Shown here piece after piece: positions 52,673 through 61,101 of a DNA stretch of 64,000 bases; the first letter of the stretch is position 1, and each line of letters starts with the position of its first letter. The position numbers were made by a program, and so were the translations under genes. Location: assembly GCF_013343235.1 (NCBI RefSeq), contig NZ_CP040094.1, positions 1,178,501 through 1,242,500 of the forward strand, written 5' to 3'. Under the pieces are notes generated by a model. That model was not told the origin of the DNA. It did not search any database and saw nothing but the letters and a program-made list of their open reading frames with translations. The DNA comes from Nostoc sp. TCL240-02 (lineage in GTDB: Bacteria; Cyanobacteriota; Cyanobacteriia; Cyanobacteriales; Nostocaceae).

Positions 52673-54250
52673 ATGAATATAGCTAATTTTCCGTGGCTGA
52701 CGACGATTATTCTGTTTCCGATAGCCGCGTCGCTACTTCTTCCCGTCATTCCTGATAAAGAAGGCAAAACAGTGCGCTGGTACTCCCTTATCGTGGGGCT
52801 GATAGATTTTGCACTAATTGTTTATGCTTTTTATACTGGGTATGATTTCTCCAATCCAGATTTGCAGTTGGTGGAAAGTTACCCCTGGGTACCACAAATG
52901 GGTTTGAATTGGTCAGTAGGGGCAGATGGCTTATCCATGCCCCTAATTATTTTGACTGGATTCATTACCACGCTGGCGATTTTAGCAGCTTGGCCTGTCA
53001 CCTTCAAGCCCAAGCTATTTTACTTCTTGATTTTGGCGATGTATGGCGGTCAGATTGCCGTGTTCGCCGTCCAGGATATGCTGTTATTTTTCCTGGTGTG
53101 GGAACTGGAACTAGTACCGATATACTTTCTGCTGTCGATTTGGGGAGGTAAAAGGCGGCAATATGCAGCAACCAAATTCATTTTATACACTGCTGGCGGC
53201 TCGCTGTTTATTTTGCTATCTGCCCTGACAATGGGATTTTACGGCGATACGGTGACGTTTGACATGAGAGCGATCGCCTTAAAAGATTTTGCCCTGAATT
53301 TCCAACTAGCCCTCTATGCTGGCTTCCTGATTGCTTACGCCGTCAAGTTGCCGATTATTCCCTTGCACACCTGGCTACCTGATGCCCACGGTGAAGCTAC
53401 AGCCCCCGTACACATGTTATTAGCAGGTATTCTCTTGAAAATGGGCGGTTACGCCTTAATTCGGATGAATGCCCAGATGCTCCCCGATGCCCACGCTTAT
53501 TTTGCACCAGTGTTGGTGGTTTTGGGGGTAGTTAATATCATCTACGCTGCCTTAACATCCTTTGCCCAGCGAAACCTGAAGCGAAAAATTGCCTACTCCT
53601 CAATTTCTCACATGGGCTTTGTGATGATTGGTATTGCCTCCTTCACCGATTTGGGATTGAGTGGGGCAGTATTACAAATGGTTTCCCACGGGTTAATTGG
53701 GGCGAGTTTGTTCTTCCTGGTTGGCGCAACCTATGATCGCACTCACACCCTAATGCTGGATGAAATGGGCGGTGTTGCGAAGAGAATGCCGAAGATTTTC
53801 GCCATGTTCACCACCTGCTCAATGGCTTCTTTGGCATTGCCAGGGATGAGCGGTTTCGTGGCAGAATTGATGGTATTTGTGGGCTTTGCTACTAGCGATG
53901 CTTATAGCTCTACCTTCAAAGTCATTGTAGTATTCTTGATGGCAGTGGGAGTGATTTTAACTCCGATTTATCTGCTGTCGATGTTGCGAGAAATTTTCTA
54001 CGGAGAAGAGAACAAGGAATTAGTTTCTCACCAAGCTTTGATAGATGCTGAACCTCGTGAAGTATTTATCATTGCCTGTTTGTTGATTCCAATTATTGGG
54101 ATTGGTTTCTATCCAAAATTGCTGACTCAAATGTATGACGCGACAACTGTACAATTGACTGCAAGATTGCGTGATTCAGTGCCGACATTAGCACAGCAAA
54201 AAGATGAAACCCTAAAAGTTTCTTTGAGTGCGCCGAAAATTGGTAATTAA
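52673..54250 (+). CDS. ndhD: NAD(P)H-quinone oxidoreductase subunit 4 (NdhD)
   Basis: About 525 aa from ATG 52673, with GTG 52670 immediately before, as also in ndhF. Proton-pumping antiporter-like subunit of NDH-1 with about 14 helices. Family blocks: [77 protein letters not shown]. Looks like NdhD1. Normally close behind ndhF1; here separated by accessory genes, so it probably has its own promoter. Confidence 0.95.
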   Translation: MNIANFPWLTTIILFPIAASLLLPVIPDKEGKTVRWYSLIVGLIDFALIVYAFYTGYDFSNPDLQLVESYPWVPQMGLNWSVGADGLSMPLIILTGFITTLAILAAWPVTFKPKLFYFLILAMYGGQIAVFAVQDMLLFFLVWELELVPIYFLLSIWGGKRRQYAATKFILYTAGGSLFILLSALTMGFYGDTVTFDMRAIALKDFALNFQLALYAGFLIAYAVKLPIIPLHTWLPDAHGEATAPVHMLLAGILLKMGGYALIRMNAQMLPDAHAYFAPVLVVLGVVNIIYAALTSFAQRNLKRKIAYSSISHMGFVMIGIASFTDLGLSGAVLQMVSHGLIGASLFFLVGATYDRTHTLMLDEMGGVAKRMPKIFAMFTTCSMASLALPGMSGFVAELMVFVGFATSDAYSSTFKVIVVFLMAVGVILTPIYLLSMLREIFYGEENKELVSHQALIDAEPREVFIIACLLIPIIGIGFYPKLLTQMYDATTVQLTARLRDSVPTLAQQKDETLKVSLSAPKIGN

Positions 54251-54290
54251 GTTGCGATCGATAGTTTAGTTTAAACATTTATTGCTTTGA

Positions 54291-54317
54291 GGGCGGGTTT
54301 TGTACCTGCCCTTTTTG
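54291..54317 (+). terminator. Terminator after ndhD
   Basis: gggcgggt-ttgt-acctgccc then tttttgtt; 8-bp stem with one G-T pair. Confidence 0.8.
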
Positions 54318-54401
54318 TTACTCAATTCAAACGTTTTAATTGGGTAACAATAAAAAAACTGTATGAGGGGTAAATGAATAAATGTATTTTTTACAATTAT
54401 T

Positions 54402-54632
54402 CTAAAAATAGATTATTAAGCTGATTGATAGATTTGTTTGCAACCAATGAAGTAAATCTTCCATAGTAGTAAAATTTAACAAAGTTTCGCCAAGGGTTTC
54501 TAATTGATTTAAAGAAATAGATTGCATGTGTTTTTGCAATTGTGGTGATAATTCTCCCAATGGTCTTTGTAATAACCTTAAAAATAATGGTAAAAAACCT
54601 CTAAAAAGTGTTTGATTAAAATTCGTGAATGG
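54402..54632 (-). pseudogene. Remnant of Rpn/DUF4351-type nuclease-transposase gene
   Basis: Minus-strand reading gives 76 codons: RGFLPLFLRLLQRPLGELSP, then HMQSISLNQLETLGETLLNF and MEDLLHWLQ, the C-terminal DUF4351 pattern of the cyanobacterial Rpn (PD-(D/E)xK) proteins. The N-terminal nuclease part is absent. It is a 5'-truncated relic, so expression is unlikely. Confidence 0.7.
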
Positions 54633-54704
54633 CTCTGTAGTGACATATCTGATACTTAAGTACGATTCAGAAAAAAATTGGGCTAAAAATCAGCTAAGTT
54701 CCAG

Positions 54705-54866
54705 CTACGCCATATTTTCGAAGTCAAGGTTGAGAAAAGACTTTTTCTCTTGGTAGGTATAGCTAATCAGCCCAGCTACCAAATTCACCATGAAATTGAA
54801 TACTCTGCGACTTCTGGAATGTTCTAGTTGAACAATATTCCACCCTTTTTTGCTATTGTGGGTTAG
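54705..54866 (-). pseudogene. Transposase C-terminal remnant
   Basis: Minus-strand codons read LTHNSKKGWNIVQLEHSR and FNFMVNLVAGLISYTYQEKK, then a stop at 54705. EHSRxR..NF.VNL.AGLI.Y is a typical transposase ending of insertion sequences; I cannot fix the family. The upstream part is missing. With the neighbouring DUF4351 relic it marks a site of past insertions. Confidence 0.65.
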
Positions 54867-55067
54867 ACACTCTCATAGTCAGTACCAAAAAATTACTTAA
54901 TTAGAAAATTACACTTGCAATTGCTTTTCAATACTGAAAATAAAGAGAAGCTATGGCTACGACAGGCTATTCGGCATCGCTAAAAATGGTTCTTTATTCT
55001 GGCGCTGCGATCGCACATCAAGAGATTACCTACAATCTATTTAGAATCAGATTTGGCAAAACCGCTC

Positions 55068-55790
55068 ATGTTAAACTACAATCCACTACATTGTTTGCCA
55101 TCTTCCGAAGAGCTACCCGACTCAAATGATACCCCTGTGGATAATGAAGTCCAAAATTTAATTCCCGGCTTACTGAAAACGACACTGGCTTTAGTTTGGT
55201 GCGATCGTTGGGATTGGTTTTTTGGTGTTGATATGGGTATTTATTATCACCCAGACAAACCAGCCATTGTCCCTGATGGGTTTCTCAGCTTAGGAGTTAA
55301 ACGTGTAATTGATGAGGACTTACGCTTAAGTTATGTGCTGTGGGAAGAAAAAAAGCTGCCAATTTTAGCACTAGAAGTTGTTTCTCAAATTTATCGGGAA
55401 GAACATAGCAGCAAGAAAGAACTCTATGCTAAAGAATTAGGAATTTTGTACTATGTTGTGTATAGTCCCCTTCGCCGGAAAAAGACGCCTTTGGAGGTGT
55501 ATCACCTAGTTGATGGGGAATATATCTTAATGTCAGGAAATCCCGTTTGGCTACCAGAAATTGGTTTAGGAATTGGGCGAGAACGGGGAATTTATCAAGG
55601 TATAGTCCGGGAATGGCTTTACTGGTATGACGAGGAAGGGCAAAAATTGCTCACACCAGAAGAACGGATTAGGGAAGCGGAAGAACGCGCAGCTTTTGAA
55701 GAAGAGCGACGAGTGGAAGCAGAACAAAAAGTGAAAATGTTAATTGAAAGGTTGAATGCGCTTGGTCTCGATCCAGAAACTTTGTTATAG
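55068..55790 (+). CDS. Uma2-family (DUF820) endonuclease-like protein
   Basis: About 240 aa from ATG 55068 (TTG 55053 also in frame). PD-(D/E)xK-like core: MGIYYHPDKPAIVPDGFLSL and PILALEVVS match Uma2, with a charged coiled-coil C-terminus (EERIREAEERAAFEEERRVE). Uma2 genes are highly amplified in filamentous cyanobacteria; their function is poorly known. The start just before LPSSEELPDSNDTPVDNE fits relatives. Confidence 0.82.
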   Translation: MLNYNPLHCLPSSEELPDSNDTPVDNEVQNLIPGLLKTTLALVWCDRWDWFFGVDMGIYYHPDKPAIVPDGFLSLGVKRVIDEDLRLSYVLWEEKKLPILALEVVSQIYREEHSSKKELYAKELGILYYVVYSPLRRKKTPLEVYHLVDGEYILMSGNPVWLPEIGLGIGRERGIYQGIVREWLYWYDEEGQKLLTPEERIREAEERAAFEEERRVEAEQKVKMLIERLNALGLDPETLL

Positions 55791-55939
55791 ATTCACCAAA
55801 TTTCGTAATTTTTACTGTCTTAATGTTAATTAGCTTCCTGGGTAGGGAATTATATTTATAAGCAACTAATAGCTTAACGGTACAAATCGTAATGACTTGT
55901 TGCTAAATAAATATATTTATCAAAACCTGCATCAAAAAT

Positions 55940-56656
55940 ATGGAAGTTAAATTAGGATTTGGAGCAGTCCCAAAACCTCAATATGTTTTTGTCAGCAAAG
56001 AAGCCGATCACTGCTGGTATATGCTTGCTGAAGATGAAAAACGCATCCCAATTTATGAGAGAGCTTTGACTGGAGTAATTACAGGAATAGAAGTTAATAA
56101 AAAGGTTGAAACTAAATTCGGGCCAGTTGAAAAAAACGATTTATATATTTTGGCAGATAAACCTTATATTATCCGTTCAGGTAGCGACTCTTTCTTTTCT
56201 AAAAGTTTATTGTTATCTTTAGATACCCTTACTTATAAAGAATTGTGTAATTCACTAACGATCGCCGTTAGTCCTGGAGATAGTAATGTAGTTTTTTGTA
56301 AAATTTACGATCCAATAAATTATCGTTCTGTAGGTGTTAGTTGGGATGGAAATAAGGAATTAGACTGGCAAGCTTTAGGACAAAGAGTAAGTTTAAAAAT
56401 TAATAAAATTTATAATTTTAATCAATATAAAAATCAATCTCAATCAGAAACAATTGACAATATAAAAACGCCTGAACCGCATGATGTTTTTATAGCTCAA
56501 ACTGACACATATTTAGCTCAATTAAATTGGACTCCAGAGCAGGGAAGGGAATATTTGCAGCAGAAATATGGCAAGCGATCGCGTCTACAACTCACTGATA
56601 CAGAAATTCTGGACTTTATTGATTACTTGAAGCTACAACTAACCCAAAGTTACTAA
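55940..56656 (+). CDS. Hypothetical protein with the LNWTPEQGRE C-terminal module
   Basis: 238 aa. The N-terminal about 170 residues (KPQYVFVSKEADHCWYMLAE, KFGPVEKNDLYILADKPYII) are a beta-rich domain reminiscent of OB-fold or single-strand-binding-type proteins, not identified. The last 55 residues (LNWTPEQGREYLQQKYGKRS, then LTDTEILDFIDYL) match the C-terminal module of the protein at 3487-4371. AT-rich like Nostoc accessory genes. The start is ATG at 55940. Confidence 0.72.
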   Translation: MEVKLGFGAVPKPQYVFVSKEADHCWYMLAEDEKRIPIYERALTGVITGIEVNKKVETKFGPVEKNDLYILADKPYIIRSGSDSFFSKSLLLSLDTLTYKELCNSLTIAVSPGDSNVVFCKIYDPINYRSVGVSWDGNKELDWQALGQRVSLKINKIYNFNQYKNQSQSETIDNIKTPEPHDVFIAQTDTYLAQLNWTPEQGREYLQQKYGKRSRLQLTDTEILDFIDYLKLQLTQSY

Positions 56657-56682
56657 ACTTAGATTCTGTGAAGTTTTTCCCG

Positions 56683-56835
56683 TTAACTAGCAACTTCCAA
56701 CCAACCTTGAATTGCATCTTGTAGCATTTCTAACAGATGTTCGTAGCTGTTTCCCCAAGTGTGACATCCTGGTAGGGCAGGTACAGAAGCACACCACACA
56801 CCATCTTCTTGCCAGATAACTGCTTTAATTTTCAT
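56683..56835 (-). CDS. HicB-like antitoxin, short (50 aa)
   Basis: Minus-strand ATG at 56835 gives 50 codons: MKIKAVIWQEDGVWCASVPA, then LPGCHTWGNSYEHLLEMLQD and AIQGWLEVAS. This is the HicB antitoxin domain. No intact HicA is next to it, so it is an orphan or decayed pair. The frame is complete. Confidence 0.75.
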   Translation of the reverse strand: MKIKAVIWQEDGVWCASVPALPGCHTWGNSYEHLLEMLQDAIQGWLEVAS

Positions 56836-56880
56836 CGCTAATCATCTCTACAAGATTGCGACTAATATTTTAGCGTCAAG

Positions 56881-56920
56881 CCGAGTGCGTAGGCGTAGCC
56901 CGTCGTAGACATCGCTTGTC
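56881..56920. repeat. cgtaggcgtagcccgtcgtagac repeat
   Basis: Dispersed Nostoc palindromic repeat, related to 52400-52446, upstream of the HicB-like gene; it may have disrupted a former neighbour. Confidence 0.55.
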
Positions 56921-56951
56921 CATTACATTGAGATTTTAGCCTCCCACAGGT

Positions 56952-57098
56952 GCGATCGCATCCGGCAATAATGAACAACTAGCCCTTACATTAAACTCAA
57001 TCACAGAAATAGCTAAATCCTGCCCATTCAAAGAACTTGCAAATTTAGCTTCTGTTCGCGCTGCCCTAGATGATCCAGATCACGAATGGACGTTTTGA
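56952..57098 (+). pseudogene. C-terminal fragment of an unknown small protein
   Basis: An open reading of 48 codons without a start codon: LALTLNSITEIAKSCPFKEL, then ANLASVRAALDDPDHEWTF and stop. It looks coding but begins in a HIP1-containing repeat after a stop. A terminator follows at 57135. Probably the end of a broken gene. Confidence 0.4.
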
Positions 57099-57134
57099 TT
57101 TTATAACAGCGCGATCGCTCTCCCAAAACTTTCT

Positions 57135-57162
57135 AAAAAAGCCTACGTTGCTGGGCTTTTTT
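57135..57162 (+). terminator. Terminator hairpin
   Basis: aaaaaagcc-tacgttgctg-ggctttttt with T-run. It ends the fragment at 56952-57098. The rest of 57163-57333 shows only HIP1 sites. Confidence 0.7.
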
Positions 57163-57333
57163 CATGTAGTATGAGGCTTACGGGCTACAAAAGCTTTGAG
57201 GATAATAGCGATCGCCACTATCGATGCGATCGCAATAGTTGGGCTGTCTGTTCAATCCACAAGTTAAAATCTGCTTTATAAGTTGCGCTCATAGCCGTTA
57301 TTGATCAGGTGCATAGTTTAAGCCAAAATATCT

Positions 57334-57591
57334 TCATTTTCCGATGCGCTCAAGTTCCTCTCGCAATACTCGCCGTAATGTGTCTTCTAACGGTTCACGG
57401 CGCTGCTGAATGTACTCACGCAAGGCATCGTTAATCAAAGTTTGGTAATTTCCTCCACCTGCTGCGTGAACTTGGTCACGAAACCATGCTAGTACTTCAT
57501 CATCTAGACGAATTGTAATTCGAGTTTTGCCTGTTGGTGTTGATTCAATCGCTCCCCGCTTGCCCTCGCTAAAATCATACTCAGCTTCCAT
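57334..57591 (-). CDS. brnA: BrnA-type antitoxin
   Basis: 85 aa from ATG 57591 (GTG at 57594). Ribbon-helix-helix region: GKTRITIRLDDEVLAWFRDQ followed by GNYQTLINDALREYIQQ, typical of BrnA. It neutralises BrnT and represses the operon. Directly behind brnT with 3 bp between. Confidence 0.9.
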   Translation of the reverse strand: MEAEYDFSEGKRGAIESTPTGKTRITIRLDDEVLAWFRDQVHAAGGGNYQTLINDALREYIQQRREPLEDTLRRVLREELERIGK

Positions 57592-57594
57592 CAC

Positions 57595-57861
57595 TTATCC
57601 ATCCTCATACTGCTTTTGTTCATAGCGCGTAGCTTTGCGGGCAGAAATTAATCGAATCTCATCATTGCGCCATGTATACACAACTACTAAAACTCGATTG
57701 AAAGCATCTATCCCAATAGTGATAAATCTCTCTTCATCAAAACGTTCATCTGTGATGGTAATTGCTAAATCGTCAGAAAATACAGTTACTGCATCAGCAA
57801 AGTCAACGCCATGCTTGCGAAGATTGGCTGCTGCCTTATCCCTATCCCACTGATACGCCAT
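57595..57861 (-). CDS. brnT: BrnT-type ribonuclease toxin
   Basis: 88 aa. WDRDKAAANLRKHGVDFADA, ERFITIGIDAFNRVLVVVYT and RLISARKATRYEQKQYE are standard BrnT motifs (RelE-like RNase). Toxin first, antitoxin second, as in known brnTA operons. Confidence 0.92.
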   Translation of the reverse strand: MAYQWDRDKAAANLRKHGVDFADAVTVFSDDLAITITDERFDEERFITIGIDAFNRVLVVVYTWRNDEIRLISARKATRYEQKQYEDG

Positions 57862-57943
57862 CTAAATCTATTGTATGCACGAATGTGCATATTAGCAGAT
57901 GAAGAGTACTTAACTGGCTTACTTCTGTATGTTTTTTCAAGCC

Positions 57944-58219
57944 TCAAAAATCTTCATCATCAACAAAAAATTCCGCATCGTCTTCTAATCGAGAATTACG
58001 CTGTCCAATACCAGCTAGTCCCCAAAGAGGTTGCAGCAGTGCCATGCCAATTAACCCCAAACAAGCACTAAAAGCTAACACTAAACCCATTGGTATCTGA
58101 ATCGATTGGAATGTTAAGAATTTTAACGATACGGGTGTGGCATTTTGGACTGAAATAATTGCGATCGCGATTACCCAAACCGCTACAACTACGGATGTCA
58201 AAAAAGGAGCAATTTTCAT
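57944..58219 (-). CDS. LapA-domain (DUF1049) membrane protein
   Basis: 91 aa with two transmembrane helices (about 7-24 and 43-66) and the motif IISVQNATPVSLKFLTFQS typical of LapA-domain proteins. Acidic C-terminal tail. In other bacteria LapA helps lipopolysaccharide assembly control; in cyanobacteria the role is unproven. Downstream of the phosphoglucomutase gene on the same strand (86 bp). Confidence 0.82.
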   Translation of the reverse strand: MKIAPFLTSVVVAVWVIAIAIISVQNATPVSLKFLTFQSIQIPMGLVLAFSACLGLIGMALLQPLWGLAGIGQRNSRLEDDAEFFVDDEDF

Positions 58220-58305
58220 ACTTTGAGCAAAGTTAGGAGTGAGATAACTGTTAATAGGAATTAAGAATTATTAATTTACAAATCTTAACTTTTAACTGCT
58301 AATTC

Positions 58306-59721
58306 TTATCCCTCTAATTTAGCAATGACACTCTCTAACTCTTGGGCAATTTGGGTGAGTTTTTCGGGAGTGTTGGTTTCTAGGTAGACGCGCACCAGTG
58401 GTTCTGTACCGGAGGGACGCAGTAAAATCCAGCTACCTTCTTCTAAATACAGCTTAATACCGTCTTTCCGCCCCACTTCCTTGACTTTAATTCCTGCTAC
58501 CTCTGTAGGCGGATTTTTAGTAAAGGAGTCGATAACGGCCGTTTTGTGCGCCTCTGTGAGGTGCAAGTCTAGGCGGTTGTTGTAAAGTGGCCCATCAGCT
58601 TCTGCGATCGCTTCTTTAACCATCTGACTCAGAGGTTTACCTTCATAAGCGATCGCTTCTGCCACCAGCATATCTGCTAAAACCCCGTCTTTTTCTGGAA
58701 TATGCCCGATAATACTCAAACCGCCTGATTCTTCTCCACCAATTAATACGGCAGTTTCCCGCATTTTTTCACCGATGTATTTAAAACCAACAGATGTTTC
58801 GTAAATTTGCAGCCCATTTTTAGCAGCGAAATTATCCAACAGGTGGGTTGTCGCTACAGTGCGGACTATCGCGCCAGTTTTACCTTTGTTTTTAATTAAA
58901 TGACGTGCTAGAACTAACAACACAGTATTCGGAGTGAGGACAGTTCCTTGTTCATCAACAATACCAAAGCGATCGCTATCTCCATCCGTTGCCAAGCCCA
59001 AATCAGCTTGATCTCGGACTACAGCTTCCACTAATTCAACCAATTGTTCTCCTTTGGGTTCTGGCATTCCACCCCCAAATAAAACATCTCTCCAATCGTG
59101 GAAACTTTCTAGCTGAACACCACTATGTTGTAAAACTTCATCTAAATAGCCACGGGAGGTAGAATACAAAGCATCGTACTTTATTTTTAAATTAGCGCTT
59201 TTGATCTTTTCTATATCAAGTAGGGTGTAGATAAATTGCAGGTAATCAGGTTTCGGATCGAAAATTGAAATTGAACCTGATGGGTTGTTTCCAGGTAACT
59301 CATCCGATGCACTTTCTATATTTGCCACAATAGTATCAGTAATCTCTGGAGTGGCAGGCCCAGCATAATCGGGTATATATTTAATTCCACAGTAAGGTGC
59401 TGGATTATGACTAGCAGTAAACATTAACGCCCCTGCGGAATTTAAGTAACGGGCATTGTAGGCAATTACTGGTGTGGGGCAATCCCGAACGGTAATTTTC
59501 ACAGTCCAACCCAAGTCTGCCAGTACTTGGGCCGCAGTTTTGGCAAACTGGTCAGCTAAAAAGCGAGTATCGTAGGCAATAAGTACTGGTCTATCTTTTG
59601 TGTAGGCTGTTTCCAAGTAGGTGGCAATTGCTCTTGTTACTTTTCGCACATTGGGGAAAGTAAAGTCATCGGCAATAATCCCTCGCCATCCATCAGTACC
59701 AAATTTTATCTTGCTAGACAT
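58306..59721 (-). CDS. Phosphoglucomutase/phosphomannomutase family protein
   Basis: About 471 aa from ATG 59721 (GTG at 59730 also in frame). All four family motifs are present: KFGTDGWRGI, active-site Ser in TASHNPAPYCGIKY, metal loop DGDSDRFGIVD, sugar-binding GGEESGG, and phosphate-binding RPSGTEPLVRVYLE. It interconverts hexose 1- and 6-phosphates; glucose versus mannose cannot be decided. Confidence 0.92.
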   Translation of the reverse strand: MSSKIKFGTDGWRGIIADDFTFPNVRKVTRAIATYLETAYTKDRPVLIAYDTRFLADQFAKTAAQVLADLGWTVKITVRDCPTPVIAYNARYLNSAGALMFTASHNPAPYCGIKYIPDYAGPATPEITDTIVANIESASDELPGNNPSGSISIFDPKPDYLQFIYTLLDIEKIKSANLKIKYDALYSTSRGYLDEVLQHSGVQLESFHDWRDVLFGGGMPEPKGEQLVELVEAVVRDQADLGLATDGDSDRFGIVDEQGTVLTPNTVLLVLARHLIKNKGKTGAIVRTVATTHLLDNFAAKNGLQIYETSVGFKYIGEKMRETAVLIGGEESGGLSIIGHIPEKDGVLADMLVAEAIAYEGKPLSQMVKEAIAEADGPLYNNRLDLHLTEAHKTAVIDSFTKNPPTEVAGIKVKEVGRKDGIKLYLEEGSWILLRPSGTEPLVRVYLETNTPEKLTQIAQELESVIAKLEG

Positions 59722-59867
59722 TCTTGCCACTTGCTCCCGTACATTATCAGTACTATAAAAGCTTCCTGCAAAGCGTGTGTAGCAGCAACTATCCTCCGAA
59801 GTTCTTTTCTAAGTAAGGCTTAGTTTAAACTTCTCCCCACCGTATTTTCTCTCACTGTTTCTGAGCA

Positions 59868-60722
59868 ATGTCAACCCCCGATCGACCTTTTGCCAGTTAT
59901 CACCTTTGGTCTCTAGTTGCCCCAGCGACCGGGCAAGAACGCTGGCATTGCCAGATGAGACGGGGGTTTATCAAAGCACGGCAACACGAACCACAAGTCA
60001 AAGCACTGCTAGCGCAAGCCACTGCACCCCAGCGCATTGGTATACTCGCGCAAAAAGGTGTTTATGAGTTTCATCATCATAGGCATCTGCTGAAGCAATC
60101 AGATGGTGTAGAAAGAGTTGCACAGCTACTTAAATTAGGCAATTCAAGCGTTCAAGTCCAGCAACGCGTGCTGCAAATTTTGCAAAAATATCATGATGCG
60201 CCGTTGCTTTTGGATAAAGATATTATCCAATTAACTCCGGGTGATGAAGGCTTTCCTAAGCCAATAGTAGTTGAGCAAGAGGATTATTGCTTTCGGTTAT
60301 ATGCGGCTATGGACTGTGTTTTCATTGAATCTGATAGGACTTTACATATTTTAGATTTCAAAACAGGTAAGTCAGCTTTTGACAAACGACAGGCATTAGT
60401 TTATTTGCTAGCTGCTCGTTATCTTTACCCTGGACACGAAGCTGTCGCATCATTTTATAATTTAGAAATATGTAAAAAGTCTGAGTTAATTAGCATCAAT
60501 AATTACGAATTAGAATCTTTAAAATTTGAGTTAGCTAATATTGCCCACAAGCACCAGCACGATTTGCAAAAATATCAGGAAAAAACTACTAATTTTAGTA
60601 AAATTTTTCCTCCAAATCCTGGCTCTCACTGCCGCTTTTGTCCATTTAATTCCATCTGTGAGTTTGCCGATTTTAAGCAAACTCAATCATATCCAATGCC
60701 CAGTTTAAGAGTTAATAGCTAA
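59868..60722 (+). CDS. PD-(D/E)XK nuclease, Cas4/RecB-like, with Fe-S cysteines
   Basis: 284 aa. Nuclease core: AMDCVFIES, then LHILDFKTGKSAF (D-x-K) and QALVYLLAARYLYPG. A C-terminal Cys cluster (SHCRFCPFNSICEF) plus an upstream Cys resembles the 4Fe-4S site of Cas4/AddB-type nucleases. No cas genes or CRISPR array are near. It probably acts in DNA repair. Divergent from the phosphomutase gene. Confidence 0.85.
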   Translation: MSTPDRPFASYHLWSLVAPATGQERWHCQMRRGFIKARQHEPQVKALLAQATAPQRIGILAQKGVYEFHHHRHLLKQSDGVERVAQLLKLGNSSVQVQQRVLQILQKYHDAPLLLDKDIIQLTPGDEGFPKPIVVEQEDYCFRLYAAMDCVFIESDRTLHILDFKTGKSAFDKRQALVYLLAARYLYPGHEAVASFYNLEICKKSELISINNYELESLKFELANIAHKHQHDLQKYQEKTTNFSKIFPPNPGSHCRFCPFNSICEFADFKQTQSYPMPSLRVNS

Positions 60723-60833
60723 TTAATTTACCTATTTATCTTGGTTCAATTTTCAAAACAACTTACTAAATACTCGTATTTTTACTGGTCTGATTCTCTT
60801 CTATCAGACAACCTAGATGTTGCGAAAACAATT

Positions 60834-60955
60834 GTAGGTTGGGGAGCCACTGCGTTGCGCGGGTTCCCCGCGTTGTAGCAAGTGGCGTTGGAGGCATTGC
60901 GTAACCCAACATCCTGATATTTTATATTGTTGGGTTACGCTCCACCCAACCTACG
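60834..60955. repeat. Nested palindromic repeat (gtaggttggg...cccaacctac)
   Basis: gtaggttgggg at the left is complementary to cccaacctac at the right; inside are gggagccactgcg...gcaagtggcg (as at 2900-3058) and gcgtaacccaaca / ttgttgggttacgc. May form a cruciform or terminator. Confidence 0.65.
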
Positions 60956-61101
60956 TCTAATGCACTATTTTAAGTTTGCCATACCAGTACAATTTTGTTT
61001 GCTGGGGAGTAGGGAAGAAGCAAGGGAGGCAGGGGAGAAGTTGCAGTAAATTTTTCCCTTCGGCATCTCTGCCTTTTGTGTGCGATGCCCAATGCTCAGA
61101 T

